A program made the translations under genes and the position numbers. The notes below the pieces were generated by a model. The model searched no databases. It saw only the letters and a program-made list of their open reading frames with translations, and was not told where the DNA came from. This document shows positions 33,794 to 42,636 of a stretch of 64,000 bases of DNA, in pieces; position 1 is the first letter of the stretch; each line of letters begins with the position of its first letter. Source of the stretch: JAVKBW01 sp040222995 (GTDB lineage Bacteria; Pseudomonadota; Alphaproteobacteria; UBA8366; Aestuariispiraceae); contig JAVKBW010000008.1 of assembly GCA_040222995.1 (NCBI GenBank), positions 1-64,000 of the forward strand, read 5' to 3'.

Positions 33794-33903
33794 AGCATCG
33801 GTCATCCGGCGCGGTTGGAACATCCCGCGACGCTTCCAGGGTATGGTTTACCCCCGGATTGCGCTGTAAACTCCGGCATCATGAAACGACCCTTTTGCGG
33901 AAT

Positions 33904-36714
33904 ATGAATGCCATGACCGACACAGACACGAAGACCATCCGTTTCAGCCTCGACGGCCGAGATGTCGAAGCGAAAAACGGCGAAACCATCTGGCAGGTGG
34001 CGCAACGCGAAGGCGTTGAAATTCCACACCTTTGCTACGCGCCGGAGCCGGGGTACCGGGCCGACGGCAACTGCCGCGCCTGCATGGTGGAAATCGAGGG
34101 CGAACGGGTTCTGGCCGCGTCGTGCATCCGTACGCCGAATGAAGGCATGGTCGTGAAATCGGCGACTGACCGCGCCAAATCGTCCCGCAAGATGGTGTTC
34201 GAACTGCTGATCGCCGACCAGCCGGACCGCAAGGTCGCGCACGAAACCGACAGCAAGTTCTGGACCTGGGCCGACGATGTCGGCATCGCCGACAGCCGCT
34301 TCCCGCAGCGCGAGGCCGCTATCCTGTCGAAACTGGCGACCGACGCCAGCCACCCGGCGATGCGCGTCAATCTGGATGCCTGCATTCACTGCAACCTGTG
34401 CGTCCGCGCCTGCCGCGACGTGCAGGTCAACGATGTCATCGGCATGGCCTATCGCGGTCACGGCGCGAAGATCGTGTTCGATTTCGACGACCCGATGGGC
34501 GACAGCACCTGCGTCGCCTGCGGCGAATGCGTGCAGGCCTGCCCGACCGGCGCGCTGATGCCGTCAACCCAGGTCGATGAAAATCAGGTCTATACCGGCG
34601 GCGCCGACAAGGTGATCAACTCGCTGTGCCCGTTCTGCGGCGTCGGCTGCCAGACCGAAATTCACGTCAAGGACGGCAAGATCCTGAAGGTCGACGGGCG
34701 GGACGGTCCGGCCAACCAGAAGCGGCTTTGCGTCAAGGGCCGCTTCGGCATGGATTACACCAGCCACAAGGGTCGCCTGACCAAGCCGCTGATCCGCAAG
34801 GACGGCGTGCCGAAACGCTGGGATGACGAGGTCGACCCGGACAACCCCTATACCCATTTCCGCGAGGCAAGCTGGGAAGAAGCCCTGGCCTACACGACCA
34901 GAAGCCTGGCCGGCATCCGCGACACCGCCGGACCGAAGGCTCTGGCCGGGTTCGGCTCCGCCAAGGGATCGAACGAGGAAGCCTATCTGTTCCAGAAACT
35001 GGTGCGCACCGGGTTCGGCACCAACAATGTCGACCATTGCACGCGGCTGTGCCACGCCTCGTCCGTCGCGGCGCTGATGGAAGGCGTCAGCTCCGGCGCG
35101 GTATCCGCCCCGTTCAACGACGCCCTGAAATCCGATGTCTGCATCATCATCGGCGCGCGGCCGAACCAGAACCACCCGGTCGCGGCCAGCTTCTTCAAGC
35201 AGGCGGTCAAGACCGGCACCAAGCTGGTCATTCTCGACCCGCGGCAGCAGAACATGTCGCGGATGGCGTGGAAGCACCTGCAGTTCAAGCCCGGCGCGGA
35301 TGTGTCGCTGCTGAACGCGATGATCCACACGATCATCAAAGAAGACCTGATCGACAAGCAGTACGTTCAGGCCAATGTCGACAATTTCGACAAGATCGCC
35401 AAGAACATCGAGGGCTTCTCGCCGGAAGCGATGGAAAAGGTCTGCGGCATTCCGGCCGAGGAAATCCGGGAAGTCGCCCGCGCCTATGCAACGGCGGAAC
35501 GCGCCATCATCTTCTGGGGCATGGGCATTTCGCAGCACGTTCACGGCACCGACAATTCGCGCTGCCTGATCACGCTGGCCGCGATCACCGGCCAGGTCGG
35601 CCGCGAAGGCACCGGCCTGCATCCGTTGCGCGGCCAGAACAACGTGCAGGGCGCGTCCGATGTCGGGCTGATCCCGCATGTTTTCCCGGATTACCAGCTT
35701 GTCGAGAACCCCAAGGTTCACCAGTGGTTCGAGGATTTCTGGGGGTCGAAAATCGACCCGAAACGCGGCCTGACCGTGGTCGAGATCATCAACGCGATCA
35801 TCGCTGGCGAGATCAGGGGCATGTACATCATGGGTGAGAACCCGGCGATGTCGGACCCGGACGCGAAACACGCCCGCGAGGCGCTGGCGAAACTGAACCA
35901 TCTGGTGGTGCAGGAAATCTTCCTGACCGAAACCTGCTACTATGCCGACGTGATTCTGCCGGCCTCCGCCTTCGCCGAAAAATGCGGCACGTTTTCCAAC
36001 ACCAACCGCACGGTGCAGATGGCGCGCCCGGCGCTCGACCCGCCGGGCGAAGCACGGCAGGACTGGGAAATCATCCAGGACATCGCCAACGGCATCGGCC
36101 TTAACTGGAGCTACACCCATCCGCGCGATGTGTACGAGGAATTCCGCAAGGCGATGCCGTCGATTACCGGCATTTCCTGGGACCGTCTGGAACAGAACGA
36201 GGCGGTGACCTATCCGTGCGATTCCGAAGACGATCCCGGCCAGCCGGTGATTTTCCGCGAAGGTTTCCCGACGCCCAACGGCCGCGCCAACCTGGTGCCG
36301 ACCCAGCTTGTCCCGCCGGCCGAAGTGCCGGACGACGACTATCCGATGGTGCTGACCACCGGGCGTCTGCTGGAACACTGGCATACCGGCGCGATGACGC
36401 GGCGGTCGGAAATTCTCGACACGATCGAGCCGGAAGGCGTCGCGCATCTGCATCCGAAGTTCCTCGCCGAGCTGAATGTCACGCCGGGCGACTTCGTGGA
36501 GGTGGAAACCCGGCGCGGCCGGGTGCGGCTGAAGGCCCGCGCCGACCGCGATGTGACGCCGAACATGGTGTTCATTCCGTTCTGCTTCGCGGAAAGCCCG
36601 GCCAACATGCTGACCAACCCGCAGCTCGATCCGTTCGGCAAGATTCCCGAATTCAAGTATTGCGCGGCGAAGGTCGAAAAGTCGGCGGAACAGGCGCCCA
36701 TCGCGGCGGAGTAA
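33904..36714 (+). CDS. NAD-dependent formate dehydrogenase alpha subunit
   Basis: Catalytic molybdenum/tungsten bis-MGD subunit oxidising formate to CO2, about 936 residues, cytoplasmic (no Tat signal). Domains in order: NuoG-like [2Fe-2S] (HLCYAPEPG, GNCRACMVE), His-Cys cluster region, two ferredoxin [4Fe-4S] motifs (CIHCNLCVRACRD, CVACGECVQACP), the MGD-enzyme [4Fe-4S] motif (CPFCGVGCQTE) and the large MGD-binding domains. The metal ligand is cysteine, not selenocysteine (TRLCHASS, about Cys383). The architecture matches Methylobacterium FDH1 alpha. The fused beta subunit is encoded upstream at 28008. I start at the ATG giving MNAMTDTD; another in-frame ATG three codons later would also fit. 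Confidence 0.93.
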   Translation: MNAMTDTDTKTIRFSLDGRDVEAKNGETIWQVAQREGVEIPHLCYAPEPGYRADGNCRACMVEIEGERVLAASCIRTPNEGMVVKSATDRAKSSRKMVFELLIADQPDRKVAHETDSKFWTWADDVGIADSRFPQREAAILSKLATDASHPAMRVNLDACIHCNLCVRACRDVQVNDVIGMAYRGHGAKIVFDFDDPMGDSTCVACGECVQACPTGALMPSTQVDENQVYTGGADKVINSLCPFCGVGCQTEIHVKDGKILKVDGRDGPANQKRLCVKGRFGMDYTSHKGRLTKPLIRKDGVPKRWDDEVDPDNPYTHFREASWEEALAYTTRSLAGIRDTAGPKALAGFGSAKGSNEEAYLFQKLVRTGFGTNNVDHCTRLCHASSVAALMEGVSSGAVSAPFNDALKSDVCIIIGARPNQNHPVAASFFKQAVKTGTKLVILDPRQQNMSRMAWKHLQFKPGADVSLLNAMIHTIIKEDLIDKQYVQANVDNFDKIAKNIEGFSPEAMEKVCGIPAEEIREVARAYATAERAIIFWGMGISQHVHGTDNSRCLITLAAITGQVGREGTGLHPLRGQNNVQGASDVGLIPHVFPDYQLVENPKVHQWFEDFWGSKIDPKRGLTVVEIINAIIAGEIRGMYIMGENPAMSDPDAKHAREALAKLNHLVVQEIFLTETCYYADVILPASAFAEKCGTFSNTNRTVQMARPALDPPGEARQDWEIIQDIANGIGLNWSYTHPRDVYEEFRKAMPSITGISWDRLEQNEAVTYPCDSEDDPGQPVIFREGFPTPNGRANLVPTQLVPPAEVPDDDYPMVLTTGRLLEHWHTGAMTRRSEILDTIEPEGVAHLHPKFLAELNVTPGDFVEVETRRGRVRLKARADRDVTPNMVFIPFCFAESPANMLTNPQLDPFGKIPEFKYCAAKVEKSAEQAPIAAE

Positions 36715-36731
36715 TGATTGCTAGTCATCCG

Positions 36732-36854
36732 CCCACCCTCACCCTCCGCCTGCTTGCGCAGGCTCCCCCCTCTCCCGCCGGCGGGCGAGGGATTGGTATG
36801 CGTGACCACTGAGCCCCTTCTCCCGCTGGCGGGAGAAGGTTGGGATGAGGGTGG
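36732..36854. repeat. Dispersed palindromic repeat, copy 1
   Basis: An element of about 120 bases bounded by CCCACCCTCACCCT and GGGATGAGGGTGG, with internal hairpins TGCTTGCGCAGG and CTTCTCCCGC..GCGGGAGAAG. Two more copies are at 40154-40261 (inverted) and 44667-44786. All lie between genes. A REP-type hairpin (CCCGGATTTGATCCGGG) of the other family follows at 36880-36898. Confidence 0.8.
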
Positions 36855-36917
36855 TTGTTTTCGTTTGATCATTGCTGATTCCCGGATTTGATCCGGGATC
36901 TTTTCGAGAGTGAAACC

Positions 36918-37265
36918 ATGACGACAAAACCGGACCGCCCCAACCCGCTGAAGCTCAACAAGCTGCAACTGAAAACCCTGGTGCTGGCGCAGATCCTGAT
37001 CAAGGAAGGCGACCAGGGCGAGGAAGACCCGGAAACCGGCGACGTGACCCTGCGCGCCATCCCGCATGCGCATGGCGACCATGTGCATCTGGGGCCGTAT
37101 ACGGTGTCTTCGCGGGATATCAGCGGGTTCACCAACCCGGCGGTCTGGGTCGCGTTGATGCGCAAGGGCCTCGCCCGCGGCGGCCCGCCGATCACGCTCA
37201 CCAAAGAAGGCGTCACCTACAATACCGGCCTCGACAGCAAGTTCGCTGAAGTCAGCGATCACTAA
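36918..37265 (+). CDS. Small conserved-looking protein downstream of formate dehydrogenase
   Basis: A 115-residue protein I do not recognise. The N-terminal half begins with a helix (PLKLNKLQLKTLVLAQILIK) followed by an acidic turn, a short His-rich stretch (HAHGDHVHLGPYTVSSRD), then NPAVWVALMRKGLARG, which reads like a small winged-helix-type module. There is no signal peptide. It follows the formate dehydrogenase alpha gene after a repeat-filled gap of 200 bases, on the same strand. The His cluster might bind metal, but nothing shows it. The ATG giving MTTKPDRP is the only plausible start. Confidence 0.65.
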   Translation: MTTKPDRPNPLKLNKLQLKTLVLAQILIKEGDQGEEDPETGDVTLRAIPHAHGDHVHLGPYTVSSRDISGFTNPAVWVALMRKGLARGGPPITLTKEGVTYNTGLDSKFAEVSDH

Positions 37266-37472
37266 GACACAACAACCCAAAGCAGAATCAGGCAAGTCTT
37301 TTGGGGGATCGGTCATCGCTTCCCCGTTGCCGCTGCGCGCAACCCGCCTTATCTGTTTAGGCAGGGAGGCGGGGAACTGCCGTTTTTCATCGGACCGGCG
37401 TTAATCCGGTTGCGATGCCTGTATTTCAGCCCCCGCCCGTTTCAGCAGTTTTAATCAAGGAAAGGATTTTCC

Positions 37473-37934
37473 ATGCCTGTTTCCTTTACCCTTAACGGCA
37501 AGCCGGTATCGGTGGATATCGACCCGGAAACGCCGCTTCTGTGGGTCGTGCGCGACGAGTTGCGCCTGACCGGGTCCAAATTCGGCTGCGGCATCGCGCA
37601 ATGCGGCGCCTGCACCATGCATGTCGACGGCTACGCCCAGCGAACCTGCGTTCTGCCCATCGAGGCCGTCGAAGGGTCGGACGTCACCACCATCGAAGGC
37701 ATCGAAGGCCGCGAGGCGGAGGCAATCCAGGCGGCGTGGCGCGCAATCGACGTGCCGCAATGCGGCTACTGCCAGTCCGGCCAGATCATGAGCGCGGTCG
37801 GTCTGCTGAAAGACAACCCCTCGCCCTCCGATCAGGATATCGACGACGCAATGGCCGGCAATCTCTGTCGCTGCGCGACCTACCACCGTATCCGCCAGGC
37901 GATCCACACCGCCGCCGACACAATGAAAGGGTAA
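37473..37934 (+). CDS. (2Fe-2S)-binding subunit of a molybdenum hydroxylase
   Basis: Small iron-sulfur subunit of the xanthine dehydrogenase family, 153 residues, similar to IorA of isoquinoline 1-oxidoreductase. The plant-type [2Fe-2S] motif CGIAQCGACTMHVDG and the second cluster motif CGYCQSGQIM and LCRCATYHRIR are complete. It transfers electrons from the molybdenum subunit encoded immediately downstream, with five bases between genes. An AAGGAAAGGA ribosome-binding site precedes the ATG. There is no FAD subunit, so the acceptor is likely a cytochrome or quinone. Substrate cannot be read from this subunit. Confidence 0.93.
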   Translation: MPVSFTLNGKPVSVDIDPETPLLWVVRDELRLTGSKFGCGIAQCGACTMHVDGYAQRTCVLPIEAVEGSDVTTIEGIEGREAEAIQAAWRAIDVPQCGYCQSGQIMSAVGLLKDNPSPSDQDIDDAMAGNLCRCATYHRIRQAIHTAADTMKG

Positions 37935-37939
37935 GCATC

Positions 37940-40147
37940 ATGAACGCGATCCCCAAAACACCCAATCTCAGCCGCCGTGCCGTTCTGACCGGCATCGGCG
38001 GGCTTGCCGCCGGCCTGACGCTCGGCGTCTGGCTGCCGAAACTGGCGAAAGCGCAGTCCGGCATCGTCGACGCCCCCGCCGATCCGTCGAAAGTTTTCAC
38101 GGCGAACGCCTTCATCCAGGTCGGCATCGACGACACCGTCACCGTGCTGATCAAGCATATCGAATTCGGCCAGGGGCCGTTCACCGGCCTGACCACGCTG
38201 GTCGCCGAGGAAATGGATGCGGACTGGAGCCAGATGCGCGCCACCCATGCGCCGGCGGACGTTTCCAAATACGTCAACAAGCTGTTCGGCATGCAGGGCA
38301 CCGGCGGGTCGACCGCCATGGCGTCGAGTTTCACCGTGATGCGCGAGGCCGGCGCCGCCGCCCGCGCCATGCTGGTTGAAGCCGCCGCCGATGAATGGGG
38401 CGTGCCGGCATCTGAAATCACCATTTCGAAAGGCGTTGTCAGCCATCAGGCATCGGGCAGAACCATCGGCTTCGGTGCGCTGTCGCCGAAAGCGGCCATG
38501 GTGCCGGTTCCCGAAACCGTCACGCTGAAGGACCCGAAAGATTTCGTCTTCATCGGCAAGGACATGCCGAAGCTGGATACCTTCGCGAAGACAACCGGCG
38601 AAGCGACCTTCACGCAGGATGTCTTCCGCTTCGGCATGATCGTCGCCGCTGTCGCCCACCCGCCGGCCTTCGGCGCGACCGTCAAAAGCTTTGACGCGAC
38701 GGACACCCTGAAGGTTCGCGATGTGATTGAGGTGAAGCAGATTCCGACCGGCGTCGCCGTCTACGCCCGGCACACCTTCGCCGCCTTCAAGGGCCGCGAC
38801 GCCCTGAAAGTGGAGTGGGATACTTCTGCCGCCGAAACCCGGTCGTCGAAACAGATGATCGCGGACTACAAAAAAGCGACCGAAAAGAAGGGGCTCGTCG
38901 CCGCCGAGATCGGCGTCGTCGACAAACGGATGGAACACGAGGAGACCGTTCATGAAGCGGTCTACGAGTTTCCGTTTCTGGCCCATGCGCCGATGGAGCC
39001 GCTGGACGGCGTTATCGAACGGCGCGGCGACGAGGTCGAAGCCTGGCTGGGCAGCCAGATCCAGACCATGGATCACGGCACCATCGCCGGTGTGATGGGG
39101 CTGAAACCCGAACAGGTGCAGGTGCATACCATGCTGGCCGGCGGGTCGTTCGGCCGTCGCGCCCAGCCGGATTCCGGTTTCGCGGCGGAACTGGCCTCGG
39201 TGCTGAAAGCCACCGACCAGGAAAAGGCGGTGAAGCTGGTCTGGTCGCGCGAGGACGATATTCGCGGCGGCCGCTACCGACCGCTCGGCGTGCATCGGCT
39301 GAAAGGCGCCATCGACAAGGACGGCAACATTTCCGGCTGGGACCAGACCATCGCCATCCAGTCGATCATGATGGGAACCGGCTTCGAGGACTTCATGGTG
39401 CGCGACGGCATCGACGCCACCTCCGTCGAGGGTGCGTCCGACATGCCCTACCGGATTTCCGATGTCCGGGTCAGCGTTCACAACATGCAGAACGGCGTGC
39501 CGCCTTTGTGGTGGCGGTCGGTCGGCCACACCCACACGGCCTTCGCGGTCGAGGTGTTTCTGGACGAACTGCTGCGCATCGCCGGGCGTGACCCGCTACA
39601 GGCACGTCTCGACATGATGGGCGTTGAATTCGTCCGCGAAAGGGCGGTGCTGGAACGGGTCGCCGATCTCGCCGATTGGGGCGGGCCGGTGCCGGAAGGC
39701 CGGGCCCGGGGCGTCGCGGTGCACAAAAGCTTCAACTCCTACGTCGCCCAGGTGGCCGAGGTGTCGCAGGGCGAGGAAGACGGCGTGCCGCGCGTTCACA
39801 AGGTCTGGTGCGCGGTCGATTGCGGCATCCCGGTCAACCCGAACGTCATCCGGGCGCAAATGGAAGGCGGCATCGGCTACGGCCTCGGCCACATCCTGTA
39901 CGGGTCGATCGACCTGGAGGAAGGCGGCGCGGTGCGGCAGTCGAATTTCGACGAATACCGGTCGCTGCGCATCAACGAAATGCCGGAGGTGGACGTCGCG
40001 ATCATCGACAGCACCGAACCGCCGACCGGCGTTGGCGAGCCCGGCACCCCGCCGGTCGGCGCGGCCGTCGCCAATGCCTGGATTGCCCTGACCGGCCAGC
40101 GCATCCGACGCCTGCCCTTCACCGCCAACCAGACGGTGAGCGGGTAA
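37940..40147 (+). CDS. Molybdopterin-binding subunit of a molybdenum hydroxylase (IorB-like)
   Basis: Large catalytic subunit of 735 residues binding the molybdenum cofactor, similar to IorB and related aldehyde dehydrogenases. The N-terminus (NLSRRAVLTGIGGLAAGLTLGVWLP without break) is a twin-arginine signal, so the folded complex with the small subunit is exported. Two-copy Mo-binding domains are recognisable (EFGQGPFTGLTTLVAEEMD, AGGSFGRRAQPDSGF, GVGEPGTPPVGAAVANA). The substrate class is N-heterocycles or aldehydes; which one is not decidable. A divergent AraC-type regulator sits just beyond a repeat element. The open frame extends further upstream, but that part overlaps the small subunit gene in another frame. 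Confidence 0.9.
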   Translation: MNAIPKTPNLSRRAVLTGIGGLAAGLTLGVWLPKLAKAQSGIVDAPADPSKVFTANAFIQVGIDDTVTVLIKHIEFGQGPFTGLTTLVAEEMDADWSQMRATHAPADVSKYVNKLFGMQGTGGSTAMASSFTVMREAGAAARAMLVEAAADEWGVPASEITISKGVVSHQASGRTIGFGALSPKAAMVPVPETVTLKDPKDFVFIGKDMPKLDTFAKTTGEATFTQDVFRFGMIVAAVAHPPAFGATVKSFDATDTLKVRDVIEVKQIPTGVAVYARHTFAAFKGRDALKVEWDTSAAETRSSKQMIADYKKATEKKGLVAAEIGVVDKRMEHEETVHEAVYEFPFLAHAPMEPLDGVIERRGDEVEAWLGSQIQTMDHGTIAGVMGLKPEQVQVHTMLAGGSFGRRAQPDSGFAAELASVLKATDQEKAVKLVWSREDDIRGGRYRPLGVHRLKGAIDKDGNISGWDQTIAIQSIMMGTGFEDFMVRDGIDATSVEGASDMPYRISDVRVSVHNMQNGVPPLWWRSVGHTHTAFAVEVFLDELLRIAGRDPLQARLDMMGVEFVRERAVLERVADLADWGGPVPEGRARGVAVHKSFNSYVAQVAEVSQGEEDGVPRVHKVWCAVDCGIPVNPNVIRAQMEGGIGYGLGHILYGSIDLEEGGAVRQSNFDEYRSLRINEMPEVDVAIIDSTEPPTGVGEPGTPPVGAAVANAWIALTGQRIRRLPFTANQTVSG

Positions 40148-40153
40148 GAAGGT

Positions 40154-40261
40154 CCACCCTCATCCCGACCTTCTCCCGCCGGCGGGAGAAGGGGTTGGTT
40201 GTCCCTCTCCTGCTTGCGGGAGAGGGAAGAGCCTGCTCGAAGCAGGCGAAGGGTGAGGGTG
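40154..40261. repeat. Dispersed palindromic repeat, copy 2 (inverted)
   Basis: Bounded by CCACCCTCATCCCGACC and GGGTGAGGGTG, with hairpins CTTCTCCCGCCGGCGGGAGAAG and a GCCTGCTCGAAGCAGGC stem. It lies between convergent genes and may double as a bidirectional terminator. Confidence 0.8.
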
Positions 40262-40266
40262 TCGGT

Positions 40267-41169
40267 TTAAGAAATATGCATCTCAACCGGCGCTTTCGCG
40301 TCCGACGGCGCGATGCCGAAATGCCGCTTGAAGTCGCGGCTGAACTGCGACGGGCTTTCATAGCCGACCTGGTTGGCGGCGACCCCCGCCCGCATTCTTT
40401 CGAACATGATCAGGTCGCGCGCCTTGTCCAGCCGCACTTTCTTGATGTACTGCACCGGGGATGACGCCGTTACCTGCTTGAACGCCCGGTGGAACGCGGA
40501 CGCGCTCATGCTGGCTTCCGAGGCCAGCTCATCGACCGTCATGGTGCGGGCGTAATCCCGGTGAATGACGTTCAGCGCTTTCGACACGCGGGCATAGTGT
40601 TCGTCGTGCCGGGTCAGTTCGTACAGGGATTTTCCGTTCGGCCCGGTCAGCGCGCGGTACATCAGTTCGCGCAGGATGGATTTTCCCAGCACCCGGCAGT
40701 CGAGCGGCGATGTCAGGCAGGTGAGCAGCCGGCACACCGTATCGCGCATCGCATCGTCGAACGGAATCGGCACGACGCCCCGGCCCAGCGCCTTTTCAGT
40801 GCAGGCGCCGTTGCAGGGCGTTTTCATTTCCACCACCAGTTCCCGCAAATCGGCGATATCGAGGCTGACGAACAGGCCGAAGACCGGTTCTTCCGGCGTC
40901 GCCATGCTTTCGCATTCGAACGGCACCGGCACGCTGAGGCTGAGATAGGTGGACGCATCGTAGGTAAACGTCTCGCCGCCCAGATAGCCGGTCTTTCTGC
41001 CCTGCAGGATGAACACCAGCCCGGCATTGTAGACCAGCGGCGTGCAGGCCATCGATTCCGTCGACCAGAACAGCGTGACGCCGTCGACATCGGTCTGTTT
41101 CTTGCCGACGCCCGGCATGAAACCGTAGTGCCGCTTCAGATCCGGCAGATAGGGTGAAAAATGTGTCAT
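40267..41169 (-). CDS. AraC family transcriptional regulator
   Basis: A 300-residue regulator: an N-terminal cupin-like AraC_N domain (LVYNAGLVFILQGRKTGYLGG) and two C-terminal helix-turn-helix motifs (MTVDELASEASMSASAFHR, GVAANQVGYESPSQFSRDF). The AraC_N subtype is common in regulators of aldehyde or alcohol metabolism. I start at MTHFSPYLPDL; the upstream in-frame extension is Cys- and Arg-rich and not family-like. It converges on the molybdenum hydroxylase genes, which are a reasonable but unproven target, and diverges from the PBP4-type peptidase gene. Confidence 0.9.
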   Translation of the reverse strand: MTHFSPYLPDLKRHYGFMPGVGKKQTDVDGVTLFWSTESMACTPLVYNAGLVFILQGRKTGYLGGETFTYDASTYLSLSVPVPFECESMATPEEPVFGLFVSLDIADLRELVVEMKTPCNGACTEKALGRGVVPIPFDDAMRDTVCRLLTCLTSPLDCRVLGKSILRELMYRALTGPNGKSLYELTRHDEHYARVSKALNVIHRDYARTMTVDELASEASMSASAFHRAFKQVTASSPVQYIKKVRLDKARDLIMFERMRAGVAANQVGYESPSQFSRDFKRHFGIAPSDAKAPVEMHIS

Positions 41170-41333
41170 GGCAGGATTATATAGGAACCTTCTCCCAAAA
41201 CATCCATTACGGCGGCAACGGTAGCAGGAATAGGCAAGTTTTTTGCAGGAATGGTCCTGAGCCGGGACTCTTTCATACACATGAAAAGAGAAGCCCTTGC
41301 GAAAGCCGGCGAATAATCGGCTAAACTCCCCCC

Positions 41334-42569
41334 ATGCGTCTCCTGATTTTTCTCTGTCTCGTTCTTTCGGCCTGCGCCGGTGCGCCGGTGGAACAATCGC
41401 CGCCGCCCATCGCGGTGTCGTATCATGTTGTGGCCGTCGATGACGCCGCTGATTCCTTCGGCGACGGATCGGACAGGCCGGTCCTGCCCGCCTCCACCGC
41501 GAAGCTGATGACGGCCCTGGCGGTGCTGGATTTCGCGCCGCCGAACGCCACCTTCAAGACCCATCTGTGCCGCAACGGCGATACGCTGGCGCTGCTGGGT
41601 GGCGGCGACCCGTCCTTCGATGTCGAGGACATGCTGGCGCTGGCGATGAAGGCGCAGGACGATCTGGACGGTGTTACCGCCTTCACTTACGCCCCGGCCG
41701 GTCTTTACGGGTCGATCAACAGCCGACAGCCGGCGGATGCCGCCTACAATCCGCAACTGGCGCATCTGATGGTGGCCGAGGGGGCGTATCGCGGCCACCG
41801 AGCGGAAGACGGCAGCGGCTGGACCGTACCCGACGGCGCGCCCATTCCCGCCGAACCGGGCACTGACTGGTACGCCCATTCCGATCCGCCGCGCCAGGCC
41901 GCTGACCTGTTCCGGTTTTACGCGCAAGGACTGGGCATCGACCTGCCCGCGCCGCAGCCCGGCGAGATCGAATGCGACCGGCTGATCGCCCGGCAGGACA
42001 GCCCGCCTTTGTCGGCCCTTGTCGGCGAGATGCTATGGACGTCGAGCAACCCGATGGCGGAAATGCTGGGCCGCTTCACCCTCGGCGTGCCGGATGCCGG
42101 CCAGTGGCTTGAGTTCCGGCATCCGGAGATTTCCGGCTTCGCGTTGACCAACTTTTCCGGCCTCGATGCGGCATCAAGGCTGACCCCGCGCGCCATGGCG
42201 ACGCTGCTGGCGACGGAAGCCGGGCGCGTTGCGGGCGACACACCGTTTCCCGCGATGCTGACGCCGGCCGGATGGGACGGCGGCCTGAAACACCGGATGC
42301 AGGAACCGCCGCTCGCCCTCGCTGTGTGGGCCAAGACCGGCACGATGCAGTACGGCGTCGGGCTTGCGGGGTATCTGATGGTGCCCGGCAAGGGGCTGCA
42401 CGCCGTGGCGCTTTACGCGTTCGACGAGGAAAAGCGCCGGGTCTACGATGCCGCCGTGCTCGATCCCTCGCCGGAAATGGAAGCCGACGCGAAGGCCTGG
42501 CGCGACCGGGCAAGGGCCGCCATCGACGCCACCGCCGGACAGATCTACGAACGGCTATTGGCCAACTAA
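41334..42569 (+). CDS. dacB: D-alanyl-D-alanine carboxypeptidase/endopeptidase (PBP4 type), lipoprotein
   Basis: Low-molecular-mass penicillin-binding protein of peptidase family S13, 411 residues, acting on peptidoglycan cross-links in the periplasm. The active-site motifs are all present: SxxK as STAKLMTAL, SxN as SSNPMAEM, and KTG as WAKTGTMQYG. The N-terminus (LLIFLCLVLSACAG) is a lipoprotein signal with a lipobox, unusual because E. coli PBP4 is soluble, so this one is probably membrane-anchored. It is shorter than E. coli PBP4 (477). The next gene, an SpmA-SpmB fusion, follows on the same strand. Confidence 0.9.
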   Translation: MRLLIFLCLVLSACAGAPVEQSPPPIAVSYHVVAVDDAADSFGDGSDRPVLPASTAKLMTALAVLDFAPPNATFKTHLCRNGDTLALLGGGDPSFDVEDMLALAMKAQDDLDGVTAFTYAPAGLYGSINSRQPADAAYNPQLAHLMVAEGAYRGHRAEDGSGWTVPDGAPIPAEPGTDWYAHSDPPRQAADLFRFYAQGLGIDLPAPQPGEIECDRLIARQDSPPLSALVGEMLWTSSNPMAEMLGRFTLGVPDAGQWLEFRHPEISGFALTNFSGLDAASRLTPRAMATLLATEAGRVAGDTPFPAMLTPAGWDGGLKHRMQEPPLALAVWAKTGTMQYGVGLAGYLMVPGKGLHAVALYAFDEEKRRVYDAAVLDPSPEMEADAKAWRDRARAAIDATAGQIYERLLAN

Positions 42570-42636
42570 CCGCTGGCAGGCTGCACGCGAATCCCCGCAT
42601 CGTGACCGTCATCTTTTGCAATGACGGGTCCGCCCC

